Shown piece after piece: positions 1-13,436 of a stretch of DNA of 64,000 bases. Source of the DNA: Codonopsis lanceolata (taxonomy: Eukaryota > Streptophyta > Magnoliopsida > Asterales > Campanulaceae); the NCBI GenBank assembly GCA_013146195.2, contig CM028382.1, forward strand, positions 119,549,023 to 119,613,022, read 5' to 3'. A program made the position numbers and the translations under genes. Under the pieces are notes generated by a model. It made no database searches. It was not told where the DNA came from and saw only the letters and a program-made list of their open reading frames with translations. Positions within the stretch are counted from its first letter, which is position 1. Every line of letters starts with the position of its first letter.

Positions 1-3000
1 TTCTGGTTTAAAATCGTCCGTGGCATCTCTTAGTTCTGCATAACCAAAGGTGTATGGTCTAACATCCATGCCAAAAAACTCTGCAAATACACACAGTAGA
101 GATTCTGAGTCCAGATCTGCACGGCTAGATCTATTCACTCAACTCATTAAGTAGTAAATTACAATGTTGAGACAAAAGGAAAAGGGCTAAAGAAGAGAGA
201 AGTTTGTTGTTTGAGCTTAATTTGTAAATCTTGAGACTATTCCCTAAAAGACTATGCTTCTGAGTTCTGAGATAGCAGGTTGTCTAACATGCTACAGTGG
301 GGGTTTCATCCAAAGTGATGTTTGATTACAGACAAAAATGATCAGAACTTCGTCACTAGCTCTTGGCAATTCATGATTACTTACGCTCTGTGGTTCATAG
401 GGAAAACAAGGAAAATGCTTAATTAGTTCATGCAGAATCTAAAATTTAGAACTCAGGAAGCAGAGGATGATGTCTAAACAGACATTTCCTGGAAACCTTT
501 ACTATTGGCTGGTTTAAAAAACATACTTTGCAACATAGGACAACAGCAGTTAAGTTTCTCTTCAACGCATGCATGCAAGTGTTATTAACAATTTTTAAGC
601 AGCATACACAAGCATTTCAGAGAAAGAGAATAAAGGAAAACATGAAAGCATACAGGGAATTCAATCTATCAACAAGTCAGACAACAATTTGAAAACAAAA
701 AACAAAGATCAGTCTCTACTTCTTTACCTTCATCATCAAAGGTATCCTGCCCTTTTCTTCTTTGGATGAACCAATATAAGGCCAACACTGACAGAAAGCT
801 TACAACTACAACAGGAATAACAATTCCCACAATCAGTCCAGTCCTATTCTCATTCTCGTTTCTGGAAGGTGGGTTGTTATTGACAGAAGGAATGAAGTCT
901 GTACAAAGTTCATAAACGGAAAGTGAGTCAGATATCAAAGATCAGATTCAAGCTAGTGATTTTATTTAAAAAAACGCAAGTTAAATTACTTGAAGTGGCA
1001 CTGATTGCTGAAATTAAAGGCCCATATGTGCCTTGTTGAGGTACACAGCAAGTCCCTTTTCCAGCCCAGAAGAAATGGATCTCGAGGTAGTTCTCAGATA
1101 CCTGAACAGTGAATTCTCTTGAAACAGGGCGGTAAGAGGTTCCCCCCGCCTCCCTTCGTATATCAAAATCTTGCTCTACACGGGCCCCCTGCTTGAAACA
1201 AAGTTTGTTTGAACAAATTGCGCCAAAAAGAAAAAGAAGAAGAAGAAGAAATTTGGAACTTATTCAAGCAAAGGTTCTAACTAAAAAGGACTGATCAACA
1301 CTGACCTGGATATATATGTCAAAGACACGTCTTCCAAGACTTGTCCAAGTTAAATCATTTTCAACCTCTATCTCTGCAAACTGGAGGGTCACGTTATAAT
1401 CACCGTTCTCTAGCCCCAAACCATAGTATCTTAAAGATCCAGCCGAAATACGTGCTGTCTGGAACAGCTCCGGATCTAATGTATTCGTGAATTGGCGTAA
1501 AGTGGAGACTGTATGCAGTTGAGTTGGTCTATCTGCATGCCGTCCAACATTGCTGACGGCCCATCTATCAGTGGGAGCCACAGAATATGTTGCTGGCCCC
1601 GAGGTCTCATTATCCCTCTCATACAGTATCCTATTAGAAGATGTAATTTGTTGACCACCACACTTGATTCCAAAGTAAGAATCTGCAACCACCATGAAAG
1701 ATGAATTTCTCAGTTAAAACCATTTGTGATTCTATTAACAGAGTGTCAAATCATACTCACATCTTGGAGGATTTCGATTGCAAGGAAAATTCCGTTGAAG
1801 ACAGAATAATCCTGATGGCAGAACACTATAAACAGAAGATGTATGCATTTAAATCAGCGAAAGTTCTGTGTCCGATAACATAGACAAGCACTTTTAGATG
1901 CATCTAGAACAAATACAAAGCAAAATATGTGTTTCTCGGATGAGAATTAAGGTGGTAATGGAGATAGCATCTACAAGCAACAACACAAATGACAAAACTC
2001 TCAATGTGCATTCAGGTCTCAAGTTGGCAGTTTCTTAGAGTAGATTAGAAGAAGAAATTTTTTAGTGGTTTAAACAGAATGGATAAGAAACGTGTGGCTT
2101 GAAGAGAATCACCTGCTATTAGAACTTTCCCGCGTGAAGTTGTTGGCAACTATATTGCTGCATATTATGAGTGTAAAGATCAGCGGTTAGCAAACAGTGT
2201 GCAGAATGTATGTCTAAGAGACAAAATGAAACTTTAACCACATTTCTTGGACAAACGTGAAGGACAGCAGGGTCTGCCATGAAGAACAACTATTTTGCGC
2301 TATGAAGGAGCCCTAAACCGGAAATGGGATAATTCAACAGTCAGACAAAAAAATTATCACGTCATACATACAGTTGTAAGTTTGGTTCATTGACCCAAGA
2401 AGGAAATGCCCCAGATAGTTCATTGTATGACAAATCTCTGCAGGCAGAAAGTGATTGGGATGTTAGGCGCAAAAGTCAGCATCTGAACAAAGAAGTAGGC
2501 TGACACAAATTTCTCAGTAAAAATCTTAAATACAGCCTATCATCACACCAAATGCCAACAGTTACTCTTATCGATAAGAAAAATGTTTTCACGTCATAAT
2601 GTTGCATATGTTATATACTCAGCCCCTTACATCCATTTGCTTATATTATTTTTATGTTTGCTAGAGATAAAATTGCAGAATTACATTCTCATAGGCCTGT
2701 TAAGAAATTAAGCTGGTTAACTTAACCGACAGCCTATTGTGTCTTTGACATTTGATGAACAGCGAGTATATAGTTATGCAAACAAACATGAGCTTTCTTG
2801 CATCACAAAATTAACCCACAAAACTGCATAATATGTTTGAACTGAAACTCAAATTCTGCAATTGGCATTAAAGTTAAGGGTTATGTTGACTTCAAATCAA
2901 CTTTGTTTGCATTTGAATAATAATCAATAGGCGCATCGAAAATAGAGATTTCAGAGATAACTCAGTCGGAGGAAAAATTCACATTAATCAGTAAGATCAA

Positions 3001-6000
3001 AAGAGGATATTTTTCTGTAAAATCAATTCCAAAAATGCTGCAAACAAGAGAAGAACAAATAAACTGTGGTGCAAACACGGTGGCTCACATGTGCCTCTCG
3101 GAAATTTGATCTTTTCTCATGTAACCATTAAGATTTTCTGGTGCCCATACAGGTGCACAATACCGGCATTGCATGTTGCTTAAGAGGTGTCAACCAAAAT
3201 ATGGCCTTACAAAGCATAAGTGCAAAGAGTACTGTAGTTGTGACAATTTTGGACAGATGATTGAAGACTGTGTTTTTATATCTTCGATAGGCACAAGATT
3301 TATGAAAAAGAGCTTTATGAATGCATGTATGAAATGATGAATAGAAAAACTGTAGCTACTCCAGGATCAAGAAATAATCTGTTCACAGACACGAACTCAC
3401 ATATTGGTGAGACGCACACTCTTTTGGGCAGGGAGAGTACCAGTTAAGCTATTGTTTCCAAGAAACCTGAGGATAATGACAAGAAGACATGTTTCAATAT
3501 ACTGAACAGTTGTTTGAATCTAAACAGGAGATTTCATTTTACTTTATTATTATTTTGGTACAACAGTAGAACTGGGTAGGCTAATTAAAGTAATAGAAAT
3601 ATCATTATTTATCTATCTACTAATATCTATTCACGACGATAGCAGAAGATGTTCATTACAAGAAAGAGAGTTGGCTCAAGTTGAACAGCTCATCGGGTAT
3701 CTGCCCAGTCAAAGTGTTGAAGCTCAAATCCCTGAAAAGTTAAACAGCAACAAAGCTGAAGTAATTGAAATGAAGCAACATCTGATAACTAATAATGTTA
3801 AAAATGGAAAATAATATAATATCTTCTCTGAGCCCCTCTTATATGGTCTAACTGACCCAGAGCTAACCTAAATTGGCCATGTATTGGGGCTCAATCCTAT
3901 ATTTTATGAAAAGGTCAAGCCAAAAAGAATGACTTACAGTTGTGCTAGATTTTGGTATTCTCCAATATTGGATGGAATGGAGCCAGATATATTGTTATTC
4001 CTCAGAGTGCTGCATAAGAATGCACCTTCGAGTTAAATTTGACCTTCAGAAGAGCAATTGCGAGAAGATAACCAATGAAAACAAGTTTCATAAATAGGAT
4101 ATGTAAATAAATACCCACAGAAATGTTAGAGACCGCAAGTTTGTTAGAAATTCCAGGGAAGAGCTCCCGTTAGTCAGATCACTTATCCTCCTGTTACATC
4201 ATAGATTACAGAGAACTTAGCTGCTACTAAATATGAAATCGAGATATTGTGTATCTTTATGAAAAAGAGTAGGCACTTACAAGTCCAACAAACCAGTCAA
4301 ATTGGAAAATGAGGATGGTATTGGACCTTCAAAAGAGTTCCCCTGAAACCTCCTAAGGAAACATCCAACACAGTCAATTGTAACAGAAGTTTTACATCTC
4401 ATAATACCAACTATAGGTCTATAGCTGGAAAAATAATGTGCACAGAAGTGTACAAGTATTCTCTTACAGGACATTAAGCTGTGACCAACTTCCTATGAAG
4501 TCGGGTATCCTGCCTGTAAGCTCATTATCAGAAGCCCAGCTGGAAGGCCCAAAGTAAGGTCAAATGAAACAATCGAGTTAAAAGAAATTAATACATTTTA
4601 TACTTGGTAGAAAGCACTGAGAATAACACCGGAAGCTCTTACACTCTTTGAAGCCTAGTTAAATTGGCAAAAGATAAAGGTATCCTTCCACTAACTCCAG
4701 AACTATCAATGTAGCTGATAACACGGAAGTGTGTATGATAACAATGTTAAAATGAAACATCAATAATATCAGACATTGCTTTGGATTTTCTTGTCAGGGT
4801 ATCAATCAAAAATGTAAACCATGAACACTTACAGTTGATCTAAATTTGTCAAATTCCCAAGTTCAAATGGAAGCGGGCCAGAGAAATTGTTAGTGGCAAA
4901 TGACCTGCACATATACCATACGTAAATATGCCATAGCACTGAATAATTGAAATAAACATCAGAAATGTCCACTTGTTGACTTAAAAGACTCATAAAACTC
5001 AAGAATAACTCACAATGATCTTAAGTTGGTAAGCCGCCCAAGCTGTGGTGGAAGCACTCCAGATAAGGCATTAATGCCAAGGCTCCTAAATTCATTCAGT
5101 GAAAACATTATAATAACTCTATGGAATGTCCTAATGACTGACAGATCCCTGAGTAATCCCAATAAAGATAGACTTACAGGTACTGCATGCGATTGAGATT
5201 GCCAATAGATGCAGGCAGGGGACCTGTCAGGTAGTTTTGCCCCAAATTCCTGCAGCAAAATAGAAAGTTTAGTATCTTTAATTACCACAGGAGTCATGAA
5301 TTATTAGGCAAAAACATATATGCATATTCTCCATTGAGGTAAGATTTAAATTTCTATCATCATAGTTAATTTTTACTATACAATGTGATCAAATAGTGGC
5401 AGCTAAAGGAAACAAGATAAGTGAATAAGGGAAAATCGTAAATAATATATATACACATGGATGAGGAAAGCATACAGATTGGTGAGGTATATTAACGTCC
5501 AAAGCTCATCCGGGAGTACACCAACAACGTCCAATGCATAAACTTTCCTGTTAAGATCGAAGGTTATGAATAAAAAAGATGAAGAAACTTTGAGATTAAC
5601 GAATCGTAAAACACAGATAAGATGCAACTCACAGTGCAGTAATGTGGCAAGTAGAGGAATCGTTGTAAGAGCAATCGCAGGAAATCATGGGGTTGTAACT
5701 ACGGCTATCAATGTTGGAAGGGACAAGGGCAGTTCCACTGCATGGCTCTCCACTTATGTTCCATCCATTTGATGTTGAACGGTCTGATATGCTCCATTCT
5801 CTGAATATCGAATTTATGGCTTCCACTGCAACATCATCAACAACAACAACAATCACACTCTTACTATCAGTATCAGTATCTCCATCCATAATGGCTGCTT
5901 GTAAATTTTCTATACAATTGCCATTAAATAACAAAGAATTCGGTTACCATTCACGGTACAACAACTCTCATTAATGTAGGAGGAGAGAATCAAACTCACA

Positions 6001-7630
6001 TTTAATATTAAAAACTTTTTCTAGAAAAAATGATTACGGATTTGTCTGTATCATTCAAACTCACATTTAATATTAAAATGTTTTGATAATTAAGATTCAA
6101 TTTTTTTAATTTTTTTTATCAACTTATTAGGCGTAGGTGGAGCATCTTTACCGCTCGAGACGACAACTTTTCAATTAAATCTAGGTTGTGAGCACGTAGT
6201 TGATTAGATATGTATACCTTAACATGTAATTAATATCATCTTTTTACGTGTATGGTGTAACATACTTATGGTTAAACTATGATGAGAATTTGAAGAACAA
6301 GGTTAGAATCCTGTCCAACCAACTTAGTAACAAGAATCCTTAGACGTACAAGCAAGTACTGCGGCATACGATTTTATTTTATTTTTTTATTGACTTTGGT
6401 GAAAACAAAAATGAAATTGGATGTGACAGTTTCTCTAATTTTCAAAAGTATGAATCTGCTTTAATTTTAGTTTTCGTGGTTTTGACTTTTAACTAGTCGA
6501 GATCGATCAAATGGATCACGTATCATTGTCATGCAACTGCAAAACATTAAGGTCAACAAAGACTTTTTTTTATCTTCGTCTTGTTTTTTTTTAATTTTAA
6601 ATGTACTCTATTTCTAGAATATGCTGTTTGTTCACAACTTCACCCATTTTCCAATTGACAAAAATGGTCATACATATATTCTAGGTAAGACGAATCCCTT
6701 GACCCGACTTATCGTGTGCTGGTGGATTGAGTTGTGAGAGAGTGGGGTTCCGTCTTACAATTATTTTTTATTTTTAATAGTTTTTACTTGATCTTTTATT
6801 CGTCCCATAAATATTTACTTTATCTCTTAATTTTACTTTTTCATCTAATTATTACGGTTTATCATATAAACAGGACCTATGTTTGATTCTGGATAAGAAA
6901 TCAAATCCCAAATATATGTTTTTCTTAAAGTGTTTCTATCTTTGTATTTTTATTTTTCTGGGGTATAAGTGAGAAGTTAATTATCAGAAAAATGGAACAA
7001 AAGGAAGGCCCTTGTAACATTCATCAATCATCCGGACTCCAGATTTTGAGAAATCCAACGAAACCACATCACATGCATGAGGCATCATGCAGGATGCAGC
7101 ACGACCAGACCAAAAGGCATGCCCAACTTGGCTCGGTTTTCACTGGAAGTGTAGACTAGATATATACCCTCCTTTTCAAATATATTTTTTGAAAAAAAGA
7201 AAGCAAAAAAATTTATAATTTCTAATAATAAAAATTAATGTTATATATTTTTTTTAAATGGAATAAAAGAGTATTAGCTAAGTAGCTAAGTAGCTAGGGA
7301 TGGAAGCTTCAATATGGTTTATCAGAAGAAGAAGTAACCAATTAATAAATGGGTACCCAATCAGGCCAACCTGCAAAGGCCTACTAGGAAAGCCCATTGA
7401 ATGTAAAATGTAAAATGGCTAAATCCGAATACAAACAAACACATACATGCATCAATATTTCAATATCATCTAGAGAGAGAGAGAGAGAGCAGACCTTCGG
7501 AAGGATGAGTAGAAGCACTAGTATTGGATTGGGATTGAGCTCGAGCTACCACGGCCAGCAGCAGCAGGAGGAGGAGGATGAAGACGGTTGCATAAACTGC
7601 AGGTGGTCTTCCTGCTCCCATCATCAACAT
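1..7630 (-). CDS. LRR-malectin receptor-like serine/threonine kinase, subfamily VIII-2 (3' end outside window)
   Basis: Plasma-membrane receptor kinase assembled by hand from 20 exons: 7630-7495, 5825-5633, 5547-5476, 5249-5178, 5085-5014, 4904-4833, 4714-4643, 4539-4468, 4352-4281, 4190-4119, 4009-3938, 3731-3660, 3466-3401, 2437-2372, 2157-2113, 1825-1761, 1682-1306, 1188-990, 898-728 and 80-<1. All junctions are GT-AG and the phases agree, giving about 706 residues without a stop. In order: signal peptide (1-31, seven-leucine core, cleavage near ARA/QS), N-terminal cap with CDCS motif (about 46-110), ten LRR exons of exactly 72 nt and two of 66 nt, malectin domain (about 430-600, YYGLGLENG motif), one membrane segment (about 643-666), then the start of the kinase region (DVRPYTFGYAELRDATDDF). 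The start is the first of three nearby in-frame ATGs; a stop (TAG) lies upstream in frame. Arabidopsis relatives are the At1g56120-At1g56145 cluster, including the cellooligomer receptor CORK1. Ligand and kinase activity cannot be judged here. Confidence 0.95.
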
Positions 7631-7743
7631 CCTCGATCGATCAAACTACTTTTTCTATTACTATTAATCTTCAAGCTTCTGATGTGCTGCTTTAATTAAA
7701 ACGCATATCTCTCTCTCTCCCTCCCTCTCCGTGCATGTGACGT

Positions 7744-7751
7744 ATATATAA
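7744..7751 (-). promoter_or_regulatory. Putative TATA box of the receptor-kinase gene
   Basis: On the minus strand a TATATATA run lies about 115 bp before the chosen ATG at 7630. It is followed by a GA-rich leader (around 7705-7735) typical of plant 5' untranslated regions. Only position and base content support the call. Confidence 0.45.
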
Positions 7752-8690
7752 CACTCCGTATACACGGAGAGGGAGGTAGAGAGAGAGAGATTTAGAGAAT
7801 AGTCAGTGATCTGTTGATTGGATTGTGAATTTTCGATTTCGACTTTGAGAAACAAGGAAAATTCAACACCACCCACACTATTTGATCAATTTAAGTTGGC
7901 TTTACTTTGTGAGGGCGCCATCGCATCTCTTAATGCTGCATTATTTCTTCTTTTATCCTTGGGCTAATTGCACCATCGGTCCCTTGACTTTGAGTCATTC
8001 TAAGTAGTAGTTCCTTAATAGCTCTTTGTTAAAATTAGGCCCTATAAGATTTAAATTTTTATGCCGTCAGTCCTTTTGATGGATGCCGTTGGAAAAATCA
8101 TGTTAAGTACCACAGACATTTGTGTAAGGGTTAAATTAAAGATTTTCACACCTAAACTTTTTTTTTTTCAATTTATAATCGAGTCCGTGTGGTTTGGATA
8201 AAAACCAAATGGCCTTCTTCCCCAAATTTCCAATTTCAAATTCCCCAAATTCCACAGTAAGTCGGGGAATGCCCCAATTCAAATTCCGTTGTAAGTCATG
8301 GTCTGGAAAACTTTTTAAAGGTAATTTTATAAAGTAATTGTTCTTGAAAATTTGAGGACAGATAATGATTAAAAAAGAATAGAGAATCAAACAAAAGTAT
8401 GCATATGAAACTATAATTCAAGAAATCCCCCATTTCATATTTCAAAAAGCGAAGTAAACTGTTAGCTAGTATGATGAATTGATGACATATAACAGCCCCA
8501 TCGCTAAACAACAAAAATGAAATTAGAGGTTTTTTTCTTACTCACCGATCGGCATTATATGAAGAAGATCGATTGAGAGTTGGAAATTCATCATTCTTCG
8601 TCTCAATTGGGCTTGTATTTATATTATTAACGTTAATTAGTTTCCTAATCTGAAAGAGTTCGGAATTAACTTAACTTAACATACAAGATA
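7752..8690. other. Upstream region of the receptor kinase, no gene seen
   Basis: AT-rich DNA without a credible reading frame. The part from about 7965 to 8150 (phrases like 'gggctaattgcacc' and 'ggtcccttgac') resembles degraded repetitive DNA of the kind common between plant genes; I cannot assign it to a family. It may also hold upstream regulatory DNA of the receptor kinase. Confidence 0.4.
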
Positions 8691-8699
8691 TATAGTTTG

Positions 8700-9055
8700 T
8701 ATAATAATATAAATAGGGCAAGTAATGGAATAAATCCCTAACCTATATTACACGCCAAAGTAGAAGAACATGTCTTCTCCTCTTGGCCGCCCTTTACCCT
8801 CTCTCTATATTCTATCTCGCCAAATACTCTCTCTAACCTAACCATCAAAAGGATTGGATTTGCGGAGTGAACCAGAAATTGATAATTGTGCTACATGATA
8901 TCAATCCGACGAGAGAGACATGCAAGATTGTTGATCGTGACATACTAAGATCGTAGCTCAAGCAGAAAGTCTTCCGATTCGTTCAAAGTTCAAGTTCGCA
9001 CGAGGTAACTAATGATTACTCTTAGATAACGAACTTGTGGTGTATATAACCTTCA
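8700..9055 (+). mobile_element. 3' part of a Copia-type LTR
   Basis: The segment ends in CA at 9054-9055, one base before a perfect plant Copia primer-binding site. A TATA-like 'tataaatag' lies near 8710. The left LTR boundary was not found, so the start given is approximate. It belongs with the gag-protease pseudogene at 10191-11313 on the same strand. Confidence 0.5.
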
Positions 9056-9056
9056 T

Positions 9057-9068
9057 TGGTATCAGAGC
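9057..9068 (+). other. Primer-binding site of the Copia element (initiator tRNA-Met type)
   Basis: The 12 bases TGGTATCAGAGC match exactly the usual plant Copia primer-binding site, complementary to the 3' end of initiator tRNA-Met. The site lies one base after the LTR end and about 1.1 kb before the gag remnant. Confidence 0.8.
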
Positions 9069-10100
9069 ATATATGTTTGATTGCTCGTTTCATTATATTT
9101 TTGTGTTTGTTTAAAAGTTTTACCCGATAACGAACAAAATGGGTTTTATTATTTCATGTGTAAAACGATTTTATTTTTGAGAAAATTTTATATGTCTGAG
9201 TTCTCTATGACGAGAGGAACAACATACTAAATTCTCGTTGAAACCCGTCGGGTATTTTTCAAAATATCACAAACCCAAGTTTTGTTGAAAATTGATTTTT
9301 TCGAAACTTTGCATGCTGTTTTGACCTATTTATTTTCCGTAAAACCGTGATTTTATGGTCTGTACTTGTAGTACTCCGCGAGGGCTTTCCAACGACATAT
9401 TGTTTTCTTAATTTGGACTTAAAATGAATATTCTACGGCCTCGAGAAGTTGGCTCGCAGATCACGTTCGCGAATCGATTTTCTGAGTTTTAAAAATGGCG
9501 TCCTACGATCTCCACTCTTGGCCTCGATGTACGTGCCTCTTGTGGCACTCCTTTCGGTGTGAAAAGTACACGACTGGAACGTACTCGACGATGAATCCAA
9601 CGCCACCACCCGTGACCTCATCGGAGTTCGGGATGGCGACGCATGACACCCACTCTCCGGCTGGGCGCGTGAGAGGCTTGAGGGTAGATCAGTCATCCGT
9701 TGACTGGTCAACGGTCAAAAGTTTGACTGATGACGTGTCTGCCATGTCATCAAGTGGAACCCACCTTAATTCACACCTGGAATGATGACATCATCAGTGA
9801 CGTCATCATGACGTCAACCCTGCCACATCAGCGGTGACGTCAGCCCTACGTCCAGTAAGCCCTCCCAGGAAGCCCACACGCGCAGGTGACACGTGTGAGC
9901 GTGTGTGGCGATTCTGGGACTCCGATTTGGAAACGGCCGGTGTGTCTAGACTTGTTTCGACCTTCTGAGTCCAATGGTGGTCTCTGTGTTGGTCAATTCA
10001 GCCTGTAAGTATTTATTTTGGCTTTTTCACTGAATAAAAACATGTTTTTTGAATTATTAAAAATTCAAAAATAATTTCCAGGGGATGTTTTGTCATTCTG

Positions 10101-10171
10101 TGACTGTTTAGGGCTATTCGGGACTGTTTAGGGCTATTTGTGACTGTTTAGGGCTATTTGGGACTGTTTAG
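10101..10171 (+). repeat. 20-bp tandem repeat in the Copia leader
   Basis: Three and a half copies of a 20-bp unit (core gactgtttagggctattt) lie head to tail just before the gag remnant. Copies differ by single bases. Confidence 0.85.
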
Positions 10172-10190
10172 TATATATATGCATGTAATC

Positions 10191-11313
10191 GCTGACTTTA
10201 ACACGGGTGAAAAGTTGGATGGCACCAACTATAGTGTTTGACAAAGGAAAATTACGTATTTGCTAAATGAACAAGAGGTTCTTCACAACCTAGATACTGT
10301 GATGGAAGAACCAGAGATGGGAAATTTGACCATCACCCAGCATCGCCAAAAAATACATGAATTCCTTAAATGGAAAAAGAAAGATCGATGTGCACGCTTT
10401 ACTATGTTGAGTAGCATGCATAATGATCTGATTGACGAGTTTGAGGATTACCTAACTGCAAAACATATGTGGGACAAAATCAAGCTTATTTATGGGAATA
10501 CTTTTGTTACAAAGTTGAGGACTTTGACTTACAAGTTTGAAAGCTATAAGATTTACCAAAAACATAACATTCTTGAACAACTACGCGAGATGTCCGGAAT
10601 GATTCGTGAGCTTAAGGCTACTGGTTGTATCTTATTTGATGAACACCAGGTTCAAGTAGTGATTCGTTTACTGCCTGACTCTTGGAATAGTTTAAGGCGT
10701 ATTCTGACTCATACAGACTACATTTAAACTTTTGCAGATGTATCTCGCCACGTTGAGCTTGAGGTTGAGTGTCATGAAACGAATCGCGCAATAAGTGCTG
10801 TGACTCGTGACCTTGCTCTGGTTTCCTTTGAGGGTCCACGCAAGCCACATGGGCAATGCAAGAAACAAGCTAAAGGCAAGAACATTCAGAATTTGGGCCC
10901 CAGAGGTGACAAGATTGTTAAACGTCGTAGAGGCAAAAAGAATATTGCTAAGCAGAAGTGCTACAACTGTAGTACCTTGGGTTATGTTGCTCGGACTTGT
11001 CCTGAGCCCAAGAAGGTATCTCTTAAGCCTATCTTCTTGCAAATTTGTGTTTGCTCTCAGGTTTAATTAGCTGACTCTCTCCTTGTGTGGATTGTAGACT
11101 CAGGCGCAACCAAACTTGTGACGAGGGATCGAGAAGGATTTGTAGATTTTCGAAAGTTCATGAGGGTACAAGAAGAATTTTCATGGGAAATAGTTCGTCA
11201 GTAGAAGTCAAAGGAGTTGGCCCATACCAACTTCATTTGCAGAATGGACGCATATTGACTCTTCATTTAGTTCTTTATGCACTTGGAATTCAACATAATC
11301 TATTATCAGCAGT
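10191..11313 (+). pseudogene. Copia gag-protease pseudogene (UBN2-type gag, zinc knuckle, DSGA protease motif)
   Basis: The reading frame begins near ADFNTGEKLDGTNYSV and matches a Copia gag of the UBN2 type (LTAKHMWDKIKLIYGNTF, LPDSWNSLRRIL). A zinc knuckle follows at about 10960-11000 in which the histidine is replaced (CYNC, then GYVARTC), then a protease motif WIVDSGAT near 11090 and the typical LYALGIQHNLLS. It is broken by TGA at 10239 (W to stop), TAA at 10725 and 11064, and a frameshift near 11180. The frame is cut at 11314, where an unrelated LTR begins. No integrase or reverse transcriptase follows. Confidence 0.85.
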
Positions 11314-11553
11314 TGTAGACACCTCAATTTTGTACCCCTGGTATGTAACATGACATAAAATATCAAGAACTGTTAAAAAGACTAACGGATGTCAAGTTAC
11401 AGGGTTTAGAATGCAAAAAGTGCAAAAGAAATGAAAGGATGCATGAACAGTAAATTAAGGGGGCCAAAGTGCAAAAAGGTTGAAAGAAAAAAGTGTCTGG
11501 CGCCACCAACAAGCCCTTTTGGCGCGGCGCCCATTTCCTATGCAGGCGGCGCC
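11314..11553 (+). mobile_element. Truncated LTR copy of an Ogre/Tat-like Ty3 element
   Basis: Begins with TGTAGACACC exactly where the Copia frame stops. Over its 240 bp it matches the next segment (from 11554), including 'cgtacccct', 'tatcaaga' and 'ggcgccaccaac'. It is probably the first LTR stub of a nested insertion; the rest was lost or replaced by the next LTR copy. Confidence 0.7.
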
Positions 11554-11892
11554 TGTAGACACCCCAATTTCGTACCCCTGATGTGTAACTCTGGCATGTG
11601 ATATCAAGACCTGTTAAAACTTAACAAATGTCAAGTTACATGATTTAAAAATGCAAAAGGCAAAGCAGGATGCGCAAAACATTAAAATGCAAGGGCTAAA
11701 AGTACAAAAATGAAAGTTGGAATAGTGCTCTGGCGCCACCAACATGGTCACTTGGCGCCGCCAACATGGTCCCTTGGCACGGCTCCCATATACCCTTATG
11801 GCCGCGCCCAAGGTGCTACAGTGTACTCCTTCGTTAACGCATTGTGCAAGATTTCAAGTGCACGGTACAAGCCGATGAAGCACAAATCCAAC

Positions 11893-11900
11893 TATAAATA
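11893..11900 (+). promoter_or_regulatory. LTR TATA box, copy 1
   Basis: TATAAATA inside the first LTR copy, followed by the likely transcribed leader. It is conserved in the second copy at 13429-13436. Confidence 0.6.
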
Positions 11901-12779
11901 CAGGTGATCGACCTCACTTTTGGGACACAATTCACAAAGGCTTGAAGCCCGTAGAAACTCTGCGTTATTTTTACGCAGCGAGCGATTAGTGAGCAAGAGT
12001 GAGTTCCCCCTCCTATAAAGCCTCGAAACTCTGACAAACTTCCTCCAAACACAAAACCAACCGTTCAAAGTGATCCCTAGCCCTCCAGTTAGGTATCCAC
12101 CCTATTTCACTGGTCCAAAACTCTCGAAAAGAGTCGTTGCTCTACCCGAGTGAAAAGGTCAAATCAGCCAAAAATAAACCCTTGTTCTGCCCGATTTCCA
12201 CCAGCAGCAAGCAAGCAAGTGTCAAAAAGCAAGCAATTGCTCCGCCCGTTTTACGGGTCCCAAAAGCAACTCTTGCAAGCTGTTACTCTGCCCGCACCGC
12301 AGCAACAGCAAAAAGACTCCCTCTCCCTGAAAGACAGAGCGAGCATACCAACGCTCTTAAAGGTAAGCCTTTAAGAGTTTATTTACTAAAAAGTTATTTT
12401 CTATCCGGTCCAATGTAAAAAATATATATATATAAGTCGTTGTGCTGCCCGGATTATTTTAGAAAATAGCATTTAAAAGAGCCATTATTATGGCCAAATA
12501 TTTTTAAATGTATTTGTAATTATTTGAAAGAGACAGCTGCAAGTCTGTAAATAATGTAAATATGTATGTATTTGTAGGTAGTTAATGCTTTATTTATTTT
12601 CTAAATGAATATAACAAAAAGCATACTTTAGCCAAAAACCGTTTTTGAGACCGAAAGGGCGAGTTAGGTGCCTAGCACCTTCCCAACTCGTAACTTAGCC
12701 TCCGAACCCGTTTTGCAATCTCTGGTTTTTCTTTTTTGGTTTTTCTTTATTTCTTCCTTAAAATAAACATTTTGGATCC

Positions 12780-13150
12780 AGTGGGGCGTCGCAACACTGC
12801 TTTCTTGCACTTTTCTGTTTTTCCCTAAAAAAGGGAGAATGAGAATGAAAGGGTGATGTATTCCTACATCCTGGTATCCCCTAAATAAGGGATAACTTGA
12901 TGTAAAAAACTCAAAGCACTCATAGTGATCCGAAATAGACCATAAGACAATTTTCATAAAATCCATAGTGGGGCCTCACAACATCCTTTCTTGCACTTTT
13001 CCGTTTTCCCCTAAAAAATGGAGAATGAGAATGAAAGAGTGATATATTCATATATCCTGGTATCCCCTAAAAAAGGGATAACTTGATGTAGAAAACCCAA
13101 AGCTCCCATATTGGACCAAAAATCCACTAAAGTCAATCAAGGCGTATTCA
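12780..13150 (+). repeat. About 180-bp LTR subrepeats, first group (2 copies)
   Basis: Two head-to-tail copies of a unit with the phrases 'gcaaca', 'tttcttgcacttttc', 'cccctaaa', 'gggagaatgagaatgaaag' and 'aaagc.ctcata'. The unit recurs in the second LTR copy. Confidence 0.8.
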
Positions 13151-13428
13151 ACACGCTATCTTCGACAGCACTCCTCTCGCACTTTTAATTACGTCTTCCC
13201 ATAAATAAGGGAGGATGGAATGAGAGCAGTGGTGTCATGCATCCAAACGTACGCGCACCCCTATCCAAGGGCGCACGGGGCGCGGGCGCATCTCGGGCGA
13301 CCCACAGCCCCCAAATAGTGCTAGTGCACTGTAGCTTTTTGCTTTCGGTACAATCTCTCAAGCGCGCGGTACAAACCGATAAAGCTCAGAAAGAAAATCT
13401 TAATGACGAAGGAATCTCTCCTTCTGCC

Positions 13429-13436
13429 TATAAATA
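13429..13436 (+). promoter_or_regulatory. LTR TATA box, copy 2
   Basis: TATAAATA at the position equivalent to 11893 in the second LTR copy. The flanking leader (up to 'acaaaaccaacc') is also conserved. Confidence 0.6.

Noticed and set aside
7397..7699. 100-codon plus-strand frame over the receptor-kinase first exon
   Set aside because: It is the antisense of the signal-peptide exon, and its glutamine/glutamate run mirrors the leucine run of the real protein.
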